Source of the DNA: Melioribacteraceae bacterium
Lineage (GTDB): Bacteria; Bacteroidota; Ignavibacteria; Ignavibacteriales; Melioribacteraceae
Length of the DNA stretch: 64,000 nt
Reading direction: 5' to 3'
NCBI GenBank assembly: GCA_026417375.1
Contig: JAOADJ010000031.1
Span: 108,276 to 172,275, forward strand
The translations under genes were made by a program, and so were the position numbers. Position 1 is the stretch's first letter. Each line of letters begins with the position of its first letter. The notes below the pieces were generated by a model. That model saw only the letters and a program-made list of their open reading frames with translations, did no database searches and was not told the DNA's origin. Shown here piece after piece: positions 17,678-26,468 of this stretch.

Positions 17678-19083
17678 TATAGTTTTTTCTTAAATGTAGT
17701 GCCTGTTTTACTATCTTGTAAAATTATTCCAAGTTCGTTTAATGAATTTCTGATTTTATCCGCCAATTGATAATTTTTTTCTTTCTTTAATTCATCTCTT
17801 AATTCAATAATTAATTTAATTAAATCATCTTCTAAAGGTTTCTCTTTATAAAACAATTCTTCAAAACTTATTATTCCCAATACATCATCTAAAGTTGTTT
17901 TAATAAAATCTCTTACTTGAACTAATGAAGTATTATTAATTTGATTATTATCAATCAACTTATTGGTATCTTTAATTAATTCAAAAATAACCGCAATAGC
18001 TTTTGGAGTATTAAAATCATCATCCATTGAATTTTCAAACTCAGATTTATAGTTCGAAATATTGAAATCAAAAATTTTATCTTGAATTTTATTCACTTCA
18101 ATTTCAGAATTTAATCTTTGGATAAAATTTTTAATTTTTTCAACACCTTTTTCGGCAGCATCAAGTAAATCATTACTAAAATTAAGCGGACCACGATAAT
18201 GAGTTTGACAAAAGAAAAATCTGATAGCATCAGCAGAATAATATTTCAATACATCACGTGCAGTAAAAAAATTTCCAAGTGATTTAGACATTTTTTCATT
18301 TTGAATATTTAAGAAACCGAAATGAATCCAATACCTAACAAATTGTTTCTCTTTAGCTCCTTCACTTTGTGCTATTTCATTTTCATGATGTGGAAAAATT
18401 AAATCATTTCCACCTGCATGGATATCAATTGTATCTCCAAGATGTTTTGAACTCATTGCAGAACATTCAATATGCCAACCCGGCCTTCCTTTTCCCCAGG
18501 GGCTATCCCAACTTGGTTCACCTTCTTTTGCTTTTTTCCACAATGCAAAATCTAATGGATTTCTTTTTTGTTCAGAAACTTCTACTCTCGCTCCAATTTC
18601 TAACTCATCCAATTTTTTACCACTTAATTTTCCATAATCACTAAATTTTTTAATATCATAGTAAACATCACCATCTATATTATATGCTATACCTTTATCT
18701 TCCAATTCTTTAATTAATTGAATCATATCATCAACATGAGCAGTAGCTTTTGGATACTCATTTGCTTTTTTAACTCTCAATTTCTTCAAATCTTCAAAAA
18801 ACGCATTTGAAAAAAACTCTGAAACTTCTTTAGCAGTTGTATTTTGTTCATTAGCTTTTTTAATAATTTTATCTTCTATGTCTGTTAAATTCATAATAAA
18901 TTTAACTTGATAATTTTTATACTCAAGATACCTACGAATAATATCGGACATAATAAAAGATCTTGCATTACCGATGTGGAAATAATCATAAACTGTTGGT
19001 CCACACATATACATAGTTACAAATGGTGGATTTAATGGTATAAATTCTTCTTTCTTTTTGGTAAGAGTATTAAAAACAATCAT
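17677..19083 (-). CDS. cysS: Cysteinyl-tRNA synthetase
   Basis: This 468-residue class I synthetase charges tRNA-Cys. It has the N-terminal zinc Cys in MYMCGPTVYDY, the HIGH-type motif HIGN at residues 36-39, further zinc ligands in WHIECSAM and HHENE, and KMSKS at about residue 264. The C-terminal helical anticodon domain is complete. Length is normal. It heads a two-gene unit with the small barrel gene and is divergent from the cytochrome gene. Confidence 0.98.
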   Translation of the reverse strand: MIVFNTLTKKKEEFIPLNPPFVTMYMCGPTVYDYFHIGNARSFIMSDIIRRYLEYKNYQVKFIMNLTDIEDKIIKKANEQNTTAKEVSEFFSNAFFEDLKKLRVKKANEYPKATAHVDDMIQLIKELEDKGIAYNIDGDVYYDIKKFSDYGKLSGKKLDELEIGARVEVSEQKRNPLDFALWKKAKEGEPSWDSPWGKGRPGWHIECSAMSSKHLGDTIDIHAGGNDLIFPHHENEIAQSEGAKEKQFVRYWIHFGFLNIQNEKMSKSLGNFFTARDVLKYYSADAIRFFFCQTHYRGPLNFSNDLLDAAEKGVEKIKNFIQRLNSEIEVNKIQDKIFDFNISNYKSEFENSMDDDFNTPKAIAVIFELIKDTNKLIDNNQINNTSLVQVRDFIKTTLDDVLGIISFEELFYKEKPLEDDLIKLIIELRDELKKEKNYQLADKIRNSLNELGIILQDSKTGTTFKKKL

Positions 19084-19203
19084 TTACATTCTCAATTTTT
19101 ATTTCAAAAAATAATTAACATAGTTTATAAAAACTAAACATTTATATTTTTTTTTCGATAATCGCCTTTAATTTTTATCAAAAAAATTTCTTTAAAAAAG
19201 ACT

Positions 19204-19231
19204 TTGACATCTTTGTAAAACTCACTATTTT
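19204..19231 (+). promoter_or_regulatory. Candidate sigma70-type promoter of the cytochrome gene
   Basis: An exact TTGACA at 19204-19209 is followed after 16 bases by TATTTT at 19226-19231. This would give a leader of roughly 75 bases before the ATG at 19313. The match to -35 is perfect and the -10 is moderate. Such boxes also arise by chance in AT-rich DNA. Confidence 0.4.
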
Positions 19232-19312
19232 TAAGAAGAAAAAAGAATAATATTGTCCATTATCTTTTTTTCTTTTGATGAAAATATTCTTAAAAAACAA
19301 TGGAGGAATGTT

Positions 19313-21409
19313 ATGTTCCGTAAACTTACAATTCTAAGTATTTCTCTTTTAATGCTAACCGCAACAATTTTTGCTCAAACACCAGTAAAAATAAAATTGG
19401 AAGTCTTAGGTGTTTCACCAAGAATGGTTGCAAAATCAACAACTGATATTTATACTGATGCCTCAACCGGATTGAATAATGTTGGTCTTGGTTCATTGGT
19501 ATATTTAAAAGCTTCAATTAATGGTAAAAAATTTGGAACTGCTGTTGCTTATTCAATTACACGCAGACCATCTGGTTCAACTGCAGCAATAGGAACAGCA
19601 AAAGATGTAATTAATGATTCAACTCAGGTAGTTACATTCACACCAGATAAACTTGGTGCATACGAAATAACAATAGCTGATGGTGTATATTCAACAACTG
19701 TAACATTAAATTCAGCAAAATATCTTGGATATACTAATTCAGTTGTGAACGGAGTTGACACAAAAGTAACTTGCAAAACTTGTCACTCTACACAAGTTAC
19801 TGAATTTGAAAAAACCGGTCACGCAGTTGCATTGAAATATCCAATTGATAATTATGCTTCTTTCAGATCTACTTGTATATCTTGTCATACAACAGGATAC
19901 AATACAAAAACAACAGCAGTTAATGATGGTTTTGATGATTTTACATTTACATTTCCAACAGTAATTGCAACAGGAAATTATGATAAATTACTAAAAGATT
20001 TTCCTGATGCAATGAAAAGAGCAAATGTTCAATGTGAAAGCTGTCATGGTCCTGCAAGTGGTCACTTAGGAGCAACAACAGATTTCAGAATTCAGGCAAA
20101 TTTTGATGCTGATGTTTGTGCATCTTGCCATAATTCAGGTACACATCACTTATTACCAGAACAATGGGAAGCTTCACTTCATAGTGGTGCAACAAGCTAT
20201 CCAACTGGCGCTGGTAGAGAAGGTTGCGTAAGATGCCATACTGGTTCTGGATTTGCTCAATTTACAAAAGGAATTCCAAGTACAGATCCATATTATGATG
20301 TTTCTTATTCACCAATTTCATGTGCAGGTTGCCATGAACCACATAAAGCAACAAATATTTATCAACTAAGAAAAGTTGATGCTGATTTATTGATTGCTGG
20401 TGGCAAAACAATGAAAGTTACAACTGCACAAGCTGGAACGGGAACACTTTGTATGAATTGCCATCAATCACGCGCAGAAGCTAATGCTGCATTAGCAGCT
20501 TCTATCAGCAGTAGATTTGGTCCACACTATTCTTCACAAGGAGATATTTTCTTTGGTAATAATATGTTAGAATTAGGTGGACAAAAATTATTATCAACAA
20601 ATCATAAAGGTTATACAAAAGATGGTTGTGTTACTTGCCATATGTTTGGCTTAGCTACACCAACCGATACACAAGGAAATGTTATTAAAGTTGGTGGACA
20701 TACATTTAGTGTCAAAACACCTGATGGAAAAGATAACATGCCAGTTTGTACTCAATGCCATGGTGGTACTTTCCAATCATTTGCTGATGCAAAATTATTT
20801 ATTAATGGTTATGGTGATTGGGATGGTGACAAAGTAGTTGAAGGTTTACAGGCTGAAGTTTGGGGAATGATAAGAAAAATTATGGACGAATTAGCAAAAT
20901 TACCTGGCAATACTTTCAGTACAGAATATGGACAATATGATGCTGCTGGTAAATTTTTACCATTCCCAGTTCCAAAATCAACATGGACAAAAGATCAATT
21001 AAGTGCTTATTGGAATGCTATTACTGCTCATAATGATAAGAGTGGTGGTATTCATAATCCTAAATATGTTGTTACTGGTCTTTTAGGTGCAATGAAATTA
21101 TTGAAATTATCTACAGATATAAGACAAGATGATACTTCAATTCCTGTTACTTATGAACTTTACCAAAATTATCCAAATCCATTTAACCCAACAACTAATA
21201 TTAAATTTGCTTTACCAAAGAGCGGAAATGTTAAATTAGTTGTTTATGATATTACAGGGAAAGAAGTTTCAACATTAGTTAATAATTATTTGAATGCCGG
21301 ACAATATACTTTTGAATTCAATGCAAAGAATTTAGCATCTGGTATTTACTTATATAGAATTGAAACTGATAATTTTGTAAAAGTAAATAAGATGATTTTA
21401 ATGAAATAA
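19313..21409 (+). CDS. Nine-heme c-type cytochrome with type IX sorting domain
   Basis: This 698-residue protein has a signal peptide (ILSISLLMLTATIFAQ), an Ig-like N-terminal domain to about residue 145, then nine CxxCH heme-binding motifs: CKTCH, CISCH, CESCH, CASCH, CVRCH, CAGCH, CMNCH, CVTCH and CTQCH, between about residues 154 and 480. The heme region resembles cytochrome c554-like multiheme proteins. The last ~85 residues are a type IX C-terminal sorting domain opening YELYQNYPNPFNPTT and ending YRIETDNFVKVNKMILMK. It is predicted to be moved across the outer membrane and fixed at the surface, where it could pass electrons to external acceptors. I chose the ATG at 19313, which has GGAGG seven bases upstream, over the frame start at 19253. 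Confidence 0.92.
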   Translation: MFRKLTILSISLLMLTATIFAQTPVKIKLEVLGVSPRMVAKSTTDIYTDASTGLNNVGLGSLVYLKASINGKKFGTAVAYSITRRPSGSTAAIGTAKDVINDSTQVVTFTPDKLGAYEITIADGVYSTTVTLNSAKYLGYTNSVVNGVDTKVTCKTCHSTQVTEFEKTGHAVALKYPIDNYASFRSTCISCHTTGYNTKTTAVNDGFDDFTFTFPTVIATGNYDKLLKDFPDAMKRANVQCESCHGPASGHLGATTDFRIQANFDADVCASCHNSGTHHLLPEQWEASLHSGATSYPTGAGREGCVRCHTGSGFAQFTKGIPSTDPYYDVSYSPISCAGCHEPHKATNIYQLRKVDADLLIAGGKTMKVTTAQAGTGTLCMNCHQSRAEANAALAASISSRFGPHYSSQGDIFFGNNMLELGGQKLLSTNHKGYTKDGCVTCHMFGLATPTDTQGNVIKVGGHTFSVKTPDGKDNMPVCTQCHGGTFQSFADAKLFINGYGDWDGDKVVEGLQAEVWGMIRKIMDELAKLPGNTFSTEYGQYDAAGKFLPFPVPKSTWTKDQLSAYWNAITAHNDKSGGIHNPKYVVTGLLGAMKLLKLSTDIRQDDTSIPVTYELYQNYPNPFNPTTNIKFALPKSGNVKLVVYDITGKEVSTLVNNYLNAGQYTFEFNAKNLASGIYLYRIETDNFVKVNKMILMK

Positions 21410-21434
21410 TAATTATTTAATAATTTAATATTTG

Positions 21435-21463
21435 AAACCCGCCAGTAATTGGCGGGTTTTTTT
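21435..21463 (+). terminator. Intrinsic terminator after the cytochrome gene
   Basis: AAACCCGCCA and TGGCGGGTTT form a 10-bp GC-rich stem with a five-base loop, followed by a run of T. It lies 25 bases after the cytochrome stop codon and separates that gene from aspA. Confidence 0.92.
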
Positions 21464-21511
21464 ATATCCATTTCGGAAAGTGATATATTTAGATAACAAT
21501 TTTTAGAGAAT

Positions 21512-22921
21512 ATGAGAATTGAAAGTGACTCACTAGGAAAATTAGAAATTCCGGAAGATGCATTTTATGGAATTAATTCTTTAAGAAGTTTTAATAATTT
21601 CCCATCAAGTGGTGAAAGGGTTCATCCTTATTTAATAAAAGCATATTTACAAGTTAAATTAGCTGCAGCAGAAACAAATTATAAATGTGGACTACTTTTT
21701 AAAGAAAAGTATGATGCAATTTCTGAAGCAATAAATGAATTGATAGCAGAAACAGATTCTTGTATTAAAGGGAATTTAAATAGTATTTATGAGAAAATTA
21801 TTGTAGATCCATTGCAAGGTGGTGCCGGCACTTCTTTGAATATGAATATTAATGAAGTTATTGCAAATACAGCTTTAAAAATTTTAGGTAAAGAGTTAGG
21901 AGATTATAATTCAATTCATCCTTTGGATGATGTTAATTTAAGTCAATCAACAAATGATACATTTCCAACTGCTTTGAAAATTGCAGCAATTAATTTGTTA
22001 AGAGAACTTCAAGATTCATTTGCAGTTTTACAAAATGCATTACAAAAAAAAGAAAACGAATTTAAAAATGTACTTAAACTTGGCAGAACTCAATTTCAGG
22101 ATGCTGTACCAATTACTTTAGGTCAAGAGTTTGGCGCTTATGCTCAAGCAATTTCTCGTGACAGATGGCGTCTTTATAATGCTGAAGAAAGATTAAGAAG
22201 TGTAAATCTTGGTGGAACCGCAGTTGGAAATTCCATTGCAGCTACAAAAGATTATGTATTAAATGTTAATAACATTTTAAAAAAAATTACCAAGTTACCT
22301 ATTGCCAAAGGTGAGGATTTAATTGATACAACACAAAATTTAGATGTATTTGTTGAAGTTCATGGAATTGTAAAAGCCGGTGCAACTTCTGTAATTAAAA
22401 TGTGTAATGATCTTAGGTATTTATCAAGCGGACCACATGGTGGAATTGGTGAAATTAATTTACCACCAATGCAAGCCGGTTCGAGTATTATGCCCGGAAA
22501 AATTAATCCTGTTATTCTGGAAAATTCAATACAAATTTGTGAACTGGTAAAAAGCAATGATCTTTTAATTTCCAATTTGGTCTCAAATGGTAATTTAGAA
22601 TTAAATCCTTTCTTACCTTTAATTGCTCATACTTTATTAAAATCATTTTCACTTTTAAGAGATAGTAATATTAATCTTGCTCAAAAATGTATTGATGGAA
22701 TAACTGCTAATATTGATAGATGTAAAAGCAATTTAATAAATTCATCTGCAATTGCTGCATTCTTAATTCCAACTTTTGGATATGAAACAATTCAACAAAT
22801 AGTTAAAGTTGCAGAAACAGATAAAATCAGATTTATCGATGCACTCTACAAAAGCAAATTAATGGATGAAAATGAAGTTTATAATTTATTATTAAAAGAA
22901 TTAGGAATTAAAATTGAATAA
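21512..22921 (+). CDS. aspA: Aspartate ammonia-lyase
   Basis: This 469-residue member of the fumarase/aspartase superfamily carries the signature GSSIMPGKINPV. The segment DPLQGGAGTSLNMNINEV resembles aspartase (GGAGTS) more than fumarase C (TGSGTQ), so I call aspartate to fumarate plus ammonia. Fumarase is the alternative. The last bases overlap the hydF start by eight bases, so the two are translationally coupled. The same pairing of an aspartase gene with hydF occurs in other [FeFe]-hydrogenase organisms, as far as I recall. Confidence 0.87.
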   Translation: MRIESDSLGKLEIPEDAFYGINSLRSFNNFPSSGERVHPYLIKAYLQVKLAAAETNYKCGLLFKEKYDAISEAINELIAETDSCIKGNLNSIYEKIIVDPLQGGAGTSLNMNINEVIANTALKILGKELGDYNSIHPLDDVNLSQSTNDTFPTALKIAAINLLRELQDSFAVLQNALQKKENEFKNVLKLGRTQFQDAVPITLGQEFGAYAQAISRDRWRLYNAEERLRSVNLGGTAVGNSIAATKDYVLNVNNILKKITKLPIAKGEDLIDTTQNLDVFVEVHGIVKAGATSVIKMCNDLRYLSSGPHGGIGEINLPPMQAGSSIMPGKINPVILENSIQICELVKSNDLLISNLVSNGNLELNPFLPLIAHTLLKSFSLLRDSNINLAQKCIDGITANIDRCKSNLINSSAIAAFLIPTFGYETIQQIVKVAETDKIRFIDALYKSKLMDENEVYNLLLKELGIKIE

Positions 22922-24143
22922 AGTAACACAATCAGAAAGATTACACATTTCATTTTTAGGAAAAAGGAATGTTGGTAAATCTTCTTTAATGAATAAATTT
23001 ATTGGTCAAGATTTAGTTATAGTAAGTGACATTCCGGGAACTACTACAGATCCGGTAAAAAAATCTATGGAGCTTTTACCATTTGGTCCAGTGGTTTTAA
23101 TTGATACTGCAGGTATTGATGATGTTGGAGAATTAGGAGAAAAAAGAATTAGCAAAACAATAAAAGTATTAACAGAATCAGATTTTGCAATTATTGTTCT
23201 TGATTCACAATCAGAATTAAGTGAGAAAGAAAAAAATCTTTTTGATGAAATCCGGAATTTAGAAATACCTTTCTTGGCTGTAATTAATAAATCTGAGTTA
23301 GGTATTAACTTCAAATTAATTGAACAATTAAAATCATTAAGTATTCAATTTCATAGTGTATCATGTTATAAAGAAGAAGGGATCTATGAATTAAAAGAAA
23401 AGATTAGTAAACTTTTACCTAATGATGAAGATACTCCTTTAGTGTCAGATTTAATTAAACAACATGATGTTATTGTTCTTGTTGTACCAATTGATTTAGG
23501 CGCACCAAAAGGAAGATTAATTTTACCACAAGTACAAACTATTCGAGAATCTCTTGATGTTGATGCAATTGTAATTGTTTCTAAAGATAAAGAATTAAGA
23601 TCTGCTCTTAATAAATTAAAAGATAAACCAAAATTAGTTGTAACTGATAGTCAAGCAATTATGAGAGTAAATGCAGATGTACCTGATGAAATTCCACTAA
23701 CAACTTTTTCAATTTTAATGGCAAGATATAAAGGTGATTTAGCAGAATATGTTAAAGGGTTAAAAAAAATTGAAGAATTAAAAAATGGTGATAAAGTTTT
23801 AATTGCAGAAGCTTGCACTCATCATGCACAAGAAGATGACATTGGTAAAGTAAAAATACCAAGATGGTTAAGACTACATACAAAAAAAGATTTAGAAATT
23901 ATTCATGCACAGGGACATGATTATCCAGAAAACTTAAAAGAATACAGTTTAATTATTCATTGCGGTGGATGCATGTTAACTCGTAAAATGATGCAACAAA
24001 GAATTAAACAAGCGAAATTTTCCGGAGTACCAATTGTTAATTATGGTGTAGCAATTTCTTATATGCATGGGGCAATTCCCCGTGCATTAGAACCTTTCGC
24101 TGAAGCAATAAATGAATGGGAATTATTAAATAAAAATATTTAA
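22914..24143 (+). CDS. hydF: [FeFe]-hydrogenase maturation GTPase HydF
   Basis: HydF is the scaffold on which HydE and HydG products are built into the 2Fe subcluster before transfer to the hydrogenase. The 409-residue protein has the GTPase motifs GKRNVGKSSLMN, DTAGIDD and NKSE, then a dimerisation domain. The C-terminal cluster-binding domain has the family pattern Cys301-x-His303 and His349-Cys350-x2-Cys353. The start is TTG at 22914, with AGGA upstream inside aspA. Neither hydE, hydG nor a hydrogenase structural gene is in this window. Confidence 0.95.
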   Translation: MNKVTQSERLHISFLGKRNVGKSSLMNKFIGQDLVIVSDIPGTTTDPVKKSMELLPFGPVVLIDTAGIDDVGELGEKRISKTIKVLTESDFAIIVLDSQSELSEKEKNLFDEIRNLEIPFLAVINKSELGINFKLIEQLKSLSIQFHSVSCYKEEGIYELKEKISKLLPNDEDTPLVSDLIKQHDVIVLVVPIDLGAPKGRLILPQVQTIRESLDVDAIVIVSKDKELRSALNKLKDKPKLVVTDSQAIMRVNADVPDEIPLTTFSILMARYKGDLAEYVKGLKKIEELKNGDKVLIAEACTHHAQEDDIGKVKIPRWLRLHTKKDLEIIHAQGHDYPENLKEYSLIIHCGGCMLTRKMMQQRIKQAKFSGVPIVNYGVAISYMHGAIPRALEPFAEAINEWELLNKNI

Positions 24144-24180
24144 CAATTAAACAAAAGCATCAACAAAAAAAATCTAAATT

Positions 24181-25161
24181 TTATCTAAGTTTCTCTAAAA
24201 GATTAATAAAATCATCGGGTAGATTAGAATCGAAATATATTTTTTCTTTTTTGTGTGGATGTATAAATCCTAAAGTTTTAGCATGTAAAGCTTGTCGTGG
24301 CATTATTTCCAATAAATTATCAACACGTTGTTTAATCTTAGGTAATTCAAAACCATAACAAATTTTTCTTCCACCATAAGTTGGATCACCAAAAATTGGA
24401 TGTTTAATATGTGACATATGAACACGAATTTGGTGTGTTCTTCCAGTTTTTAATTTTAGTTTAATTAAACTTGTGAATTCATATTCTTCTAAAACTTCAT
24501 AAAAAGTATGAGCATATTTTCCTTCTTTATCACTAACGGTAAAAATTTTTCTGTCTTTTGAAGAACGGGTAATATTTCCAATTACTTCACCTTTTTGATT
24601 TTTAAATTTTCCCCAGCAAACAGCCCAATATTCTCTTTCGATTGTATGATGATAAAATTGTTTTGCAAGCTGTGCGTGTGTCCATTCATCTTTTGCAATT
24701 AAAAGCAAGCCACTTGTATCTTTATCAATACGATGAACAATTCCGGGGCGAAATTTATCATCATTTAATTCACTTAACTTTTTTGTATAATGAAGTAAAG
24801 CATTTACTAATGTGCCACTGTAATTTCCTAAAGAAGGATGAGCAACCATTCCTGGTGGTTTATTTACAATTAACAAAAATTCATCTTCATAAATAATATC
24901 TAGTGGAATATCTTCAGCAATAGTTTCTTCAGGTCGTGGATTTGTTGGGATTGTTAATTCGACTATATCATTTGGTGAGATTTGATAATTTGGTTTAACA
25001 AAATTTCCGTTAACTAAAACACAATTAGCTTTTATTAATTTCTGAATTCTTGTACGGGTTGCATTTTCAACAGAGTTTGTCAGAAATACATCAATTCTTT
25101 CTTTTTTCTTTCCTTCGGGTACTAAAATTTTAATTTTCTTTTCTGTTACTATCTTCGTCAT
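24181..25161 (-). CDS. rluD: Large-subunit rRNA pseudouridine synthase RluD-like
   Basis: This 326-residue RluA-family synthase has an N-terminal S4 RNA-binding domain (residues ~15-75) and the catalytic motif HRIDKDTSGLLL with Asp146. GRTHQIRVHMSHIKHPIFGD is the second conserved block. It probably modifies 23S rRNA helix 69 as RluD does, though RluA/RluC specificity cannot be excluded. The gene starts inside the 3' end of lspA, overlapping by 32 bases, and is last of the ileS-dksA-lspA operon. Confidence 0.92.
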   Translation of the reverse strand: MTKIVTEKKIKILVPEGKKKERIDVFLTNSVENATRTRIQKLIKANCVLVNGNFVKPNYQISPNDIVELTIPTNPRPEETIAEDIPLDIIYEDEFLLIVNKPPGMVAHPSLGNYSGTLVNALLHYTKKLSELNDDKFRPGIVHRIDKDTSGLLLIAKDEWTHAQLAKQFYHHTIEREYWAVCWGKFKNQKGEVIGNITRSSKDRKIFTVSDKEGKYAHTFYEVLEEYEFTSLIKLKLKTGRTHQIRVHMSHIKHPIFGDPTYGGRKICYGFELPKIKQRVDNLLEIMPRQALHAKTLGFIHPHKKEKIYFDSNLPDDFINLLEKLR

Positions 25162-25786
25162 TATTTTCTTTAATTATACTTTCTTCATCATTTACATTGT
25201 CTTTAATTTCAGCTGGATTAATATCATCACTTATTTTTTCTTTTACTTCTTCTTTTGAATGATGAAACAATAAAAGTAAAATTACTCCAATAGTTACAGA
25301 AGAATCTGCAATATTAAAAATTGGAAATCTTTCATAGGTATGATTAAAAATAGTGAAATCAAAAAAATCGAAGTTGAAGAAATCTACAACCTTTCCATAA
25401 AAAATTGGAGCATAACCATAAAAGACACCATAAAAAGTTCTGTCAATTAAATTCCCAATAGCTCCACCTAAAATTAAAGCAAGAGCAATTCGGACAATTA
25501 ATTTTTCATTTTTGGATTTATAGAGATAATAATAAATACCAATAGTAGCTAATAATGTAAAAATAGAAAGGAAAAGTTTTGAAGTTTCATTAACATCAAT
25601 TCCAAAAGCAAGACCGGGATTTTCTACGAAAGTAATTTTAAAGAAATCACCAATTACATTTATACTACTTCCATAATCCATACCTTGATGATGCAAATTT
25701 AAGAGAGGAATTGTTCCTCCCTTAACAATAAATTTTGTTATTTGATCTATAAGAACAACGAATAAAGTAATGTATAGAACTGCCAA
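25130..25786 (-). CDS. lspA: Lipoprotein signal peptidase
   Basis: LspA is the inner-membrane aspartyl protease that cuts prolipoproteins before the lipidated Cys; many such substrates lie in this window. The motifs are ENPGLAFGI, GNLIDR with the first catalytic Asp, and PIFNIADSSVTIG with the second. There are about four membrane segments. At 218 residues it is longer than usual, because of an insertion between the two catalytic motifs (around DFFNFDFFDFTIFNHT) and an acidic C-terminal tail of ~45 residues. The start is TTG at 25786, with GAGG upstream. Confidence 0.94.
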   Translation of the reverse strand: MAVLYITLFVVLIDQITKFIVKGGTIPLLNLHHQGMDYGSSINVIGDFFKITFVENPGLAFGIDVNETSKLFLSIFTLLATIGIYYYLYKSKNEKLIVRIALALILGGAIGNLIDRTFYGVFYGYAPIFYGKVVDFFNFDFFDFTIFNHTYERFPIFNIADSSVTIGVILLLLFHHSKEEVKEKISDDINPAEIKDNVNDEESIIKENNDEDSNRKEN

Positions 25787-25797
25787 TTAATTATGCC

Positions 25798-26445
25798 TCA
25801 CTTATTTTTCATTTTTTGTTTTACTTGTAAACAATGCTGAGTATGAGGAACAGCCATTAATCTTTCTTTTGGAATTAATGGACAAGTTGGGCAAAGATTT
25901 TGAGGTTCATCAATACATTCTATACAAATACCATAAGTTCCATTTTCAATTCTTTGGAGTGCGTCATCAAGATAACCTAAAAATTTATTTTCTCGTTGTG
26001 CCCATAGATATAATTTTTCTCTTTCCATCGCATCGGTTCCCTGCTCTGCCATATGTAATGAATAGGGAGAATTTTCATTTACATATTGACCTGTAGATGG
26101 ATCCATCATCTGATCTTTCAATGCTTGTAATTGTTCGATAATCTCATTTCTTTTATCAAGAATTACTTTTTTAAATTCATCAAGTTCTTTTTTTGTATAA
26201 CCAACAATTTTCTTTACTTTTTTTGTTGGAGAAATCACTTCTACATGTTTTGGTTTGGGAGTTTTAGAAGCAGTTTCTTTTTTCTTTGGTGCAACTTTTT
26301 TAACTACATCCTTTTTGATTACCTTTTTCTCTTTTGAAACTTTCTTAGAAGCTGCTTTTGGTTTGCTTGCTGCTTTAGTTGTTTTTGCTTTTGGTTTAGC
26401 AGCAGTTTTTTTTGTATTAGTTTTTTTAACAGCTTTTTTCGCCAT
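25798..26445 (-). CDS. DksA/TraR-family protein with histone-like Lys/Ala-rich tail
   Basis: This 215-residue protein has two parts. Residues ~1-75 are Lys, Ala and Pro rich (KPKAKTTKAASKPKAASKK), like histone H1 tails and apt to bind nucleic acid. Residues ~85-215 form a coiled coil plus DksA/TraR-type C-terminus. The zinc finger is odd: CIEC is followed by an insertion with CPTC, and the usual last CxxC is reduced to one Cys in PHTQHCLQVK. DksA-type proteins act in the RNA polymerase secondary channel, but that role is not certain here. I chose the ATG at 26445, with GGAGG five bases upstream. Confidence 0.82.
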   Translation of the reverse strand: MAKKAVKKTNTKKTAAKPKAKTTKAASKPKAASKKVSKEKKVIKKDVVKKVAPKKKETASKTPKPKHVEVISPTKKVKKIVGYTKKELDEFKKVILDKRNEIIEQLQALKDQMMDPSTGQYVNENSPYSLHMAEQGTDAMEREKLYLWAQRENKFLGYLDDALQRIENGTYGICIECIDEPQNLCPTCPLIPKERLMAVPHTQHCLQVKQKMKNK

Positions 26446-26468
26446 TAACTCCTCCAACTTTATAAAAT

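Noticed and set aside
21512..22921. Fumarase class II as the identity of this gene
   Set aside because: The QGGAGTS block and link to hydF favour aspartase, though fumarase cannot be fully excluded.
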